DNA of 6,393 bases from CAYQAE01 sp964415445 [NCBI: uncultured archaeon]. Lineage in GTDB: Archaea > CAYQAE01. The notes below the pieces were generated by a model. That model saw only the letters and a list, made by a program, of their open reading frames with translations. It did no database searches and was not told where the DNA came from. Of this stretch, positions 5,963-6,393 are shown piece after piece. The first letter of the stretch is position 1; each line of letters starts with the position of its first letter. The stretch spans positions 14,313 through 20,705 of the forward strand of contig CAYQAE010000027.1 in NCBI GenBank assembly GCA_964415445.1. Reading direction: 5' to 3'. Position numbers and translations under genes: made by a program.

Positions 5963-6034
5963 TTATCATTTCAACAAATTTTCAAAAATAGAATAAATAT
6001 GTCACTTAAGATTTGAGAAATTGACTGAATTTTC

Positions 6035-6393
6035 TTAAATAGTTTTATTGATATAGTTTACCAAACCACCTTCTGCAATTATGGTTTGGATAAATTTTGG
6101 TAAGACAGTTGAATTGTATTTTTTTTGATTTGACTTATTAAAAATAGTACCTTCAGCCTCATTTAGTACAATAATATCATTTTCTTGGATATTTTTTGCT
6201 TCTTTACATTCAAATATGGGAAGACCTATATTTATAGCATTCCTATAAAATATTCTTGCAAATGAAACAGCTACAACTGCTTTTATTCCTGAATATTTGA
6301 TTGCAATTGGTGCATGTTCACGTGAAGATCCACACCCAAAATTAATTCCTCCAACTAAAATTTTAAAATTTTCATCAAAAGGAACAATAAATT
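6035..6393 (-). CDS. leuD: 3-isopropylmalate dehydratase / homoaconitase small subunit (5' partial)
   Basis: The visible 118 residues are the C-terminal part of the aconitase-superfamily small ('swivel') subunit, which pairs with a LeuC/HacA-type large subunit carrying the [4Fe-4S] cluster. The signature is plain: [20 protein letters not shown], then [24 protein letters not shown]. The sequence ends with ...[13 protein letters not shown] and a TAA. Full-length archaeal proteins are about 160-170 residues, so roughly the first 45-50 and the start codon lie beyond the right edge. The substrate-specificity loop (YLRT or variant) is in that missing part, so isopropylmalate isomerase (leucine synthesis) cannot be separated from homoaconitase (AksE/HacB type). 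It converges with rps3ae across the A+T-rich gap. The symbol is the family default. Confidence 0.92.
   Translation of the reverse strand, partial: FIVPFDENFKILVGGINFGCGSSREHAPIAIKYSGIKAVVAVSFARIFYRNAINIGLPIFECKEAKNIQENDIIVLNEAEGTIFNKSNQKKYNSTVLPKFIQTIIAEGGLVNYINKTI

Larger units (their letters stand above)
5742..6000. repeat. Two copies of a 13-base word in the convergent gap
   Basis: ATTTTCAAAAATA occurs at 5742-5754 and 5978-5990, each followed after three or two bases by ATAAATAT (5758-5765 and 5993-6000). A related ATTTTTCAAAAACAT is near 5796-5810. Each contains TTTT-C-AAAA, a tiny inverted repeat. In DNA this A+T-rich, chance is a real possibility. Confidence 0.35.
5691..6034. other. 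Non-coding gap between convergent genes
   Basis: About 344 bases, almost pure A+T, with no open frame longer than a few codons from ATG and no convincing RNA gene: no G+C-rich island and no clear C/D or H/ACA boxes. It contains the T-tracts and small inverted repeats listed separately. It most likely serves as terminator space for rps3ae and the minus-strand leuD-like gene. Confidence 0.6.

Noticed and set aside
5755-6000. CRISPR array or RNA gene in the A+T-rich gap
   Set aside because: There are only two exact copies of a 13-base word without regular spacing, no G+C-rich folded segment, and no C/D or H/ACA box set.

Overview
The window is archaeal, very A+T-rich chromosomal DNA. The clearest markers are a complete ribosomal protein S3Ae gene (a protein of archaea and eukaryotes), TATA-box-like promoters, and start sites preceded by GGTG/GTGAT-type Shine-Dalgarno matches. 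The S3Ae sequence looks more like euryarchaeal versions, but this is from memory and the lineage stays open. The leuD/hacB-family gene and queE indicate a biosynthetically capable cell.

Layout. (1) Bases 2-4385, plus strand: five closely packed genes. First comes the 3' part of a membrane protein (Ig-like outer domain, one membrane helix, KaiC/RecA-like domain with destroyed Walker motifs, two near-identical C-terminal winged-helix-like repeats). Next is a charged, probably disordered protein with three copies of a (D/E)VSFED motif. Two small proteins that both resemble the V4R ligand-binding domain follow, and then queE (7-carboxy-7-deazaguanine synthase). The gaps are 33, 11, -11 and 4 bases, so cotranscription of at least the last four genes is likely. 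(2) Bases 4392-4814/4823, minus strand: a winged-helix DNA-binding protein converging on queE. (3) Bases 4824-5111: a divergent promoter region with a 21-bp near-palindrome over the regulator's promoter and a good TATA box for rps3ae. (4) Bases 5112-5690, plus: rps3ae. (5) Bases 5691-6034: a non-coding, extremely A+T-rich gap between convergent genes, with T-tracts, small inverted repeats and a repeated 13-base word. (6) Bases 6035-6393, minus: the C-terminal part of a LeuD/HacB-type small subunit.

How the genes may work together. QueE makes a precursor of preQ0, which in archaea feeds archaeosine in tRNA. S3Ae and LeuD/HacB are housekeeping. The four genes before queE have no function I can name. 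Their order suggests a surface-to-cytoplasm module: a receptor-like protein that has kept the KaiC fold but lost nucleotide-binding residues, a disordered partner with repeated linear motifs, and two small-molecule-binding-type proteins. This is the part of the window most likely to be undescribed, and its functional unity is inference from gene order only.
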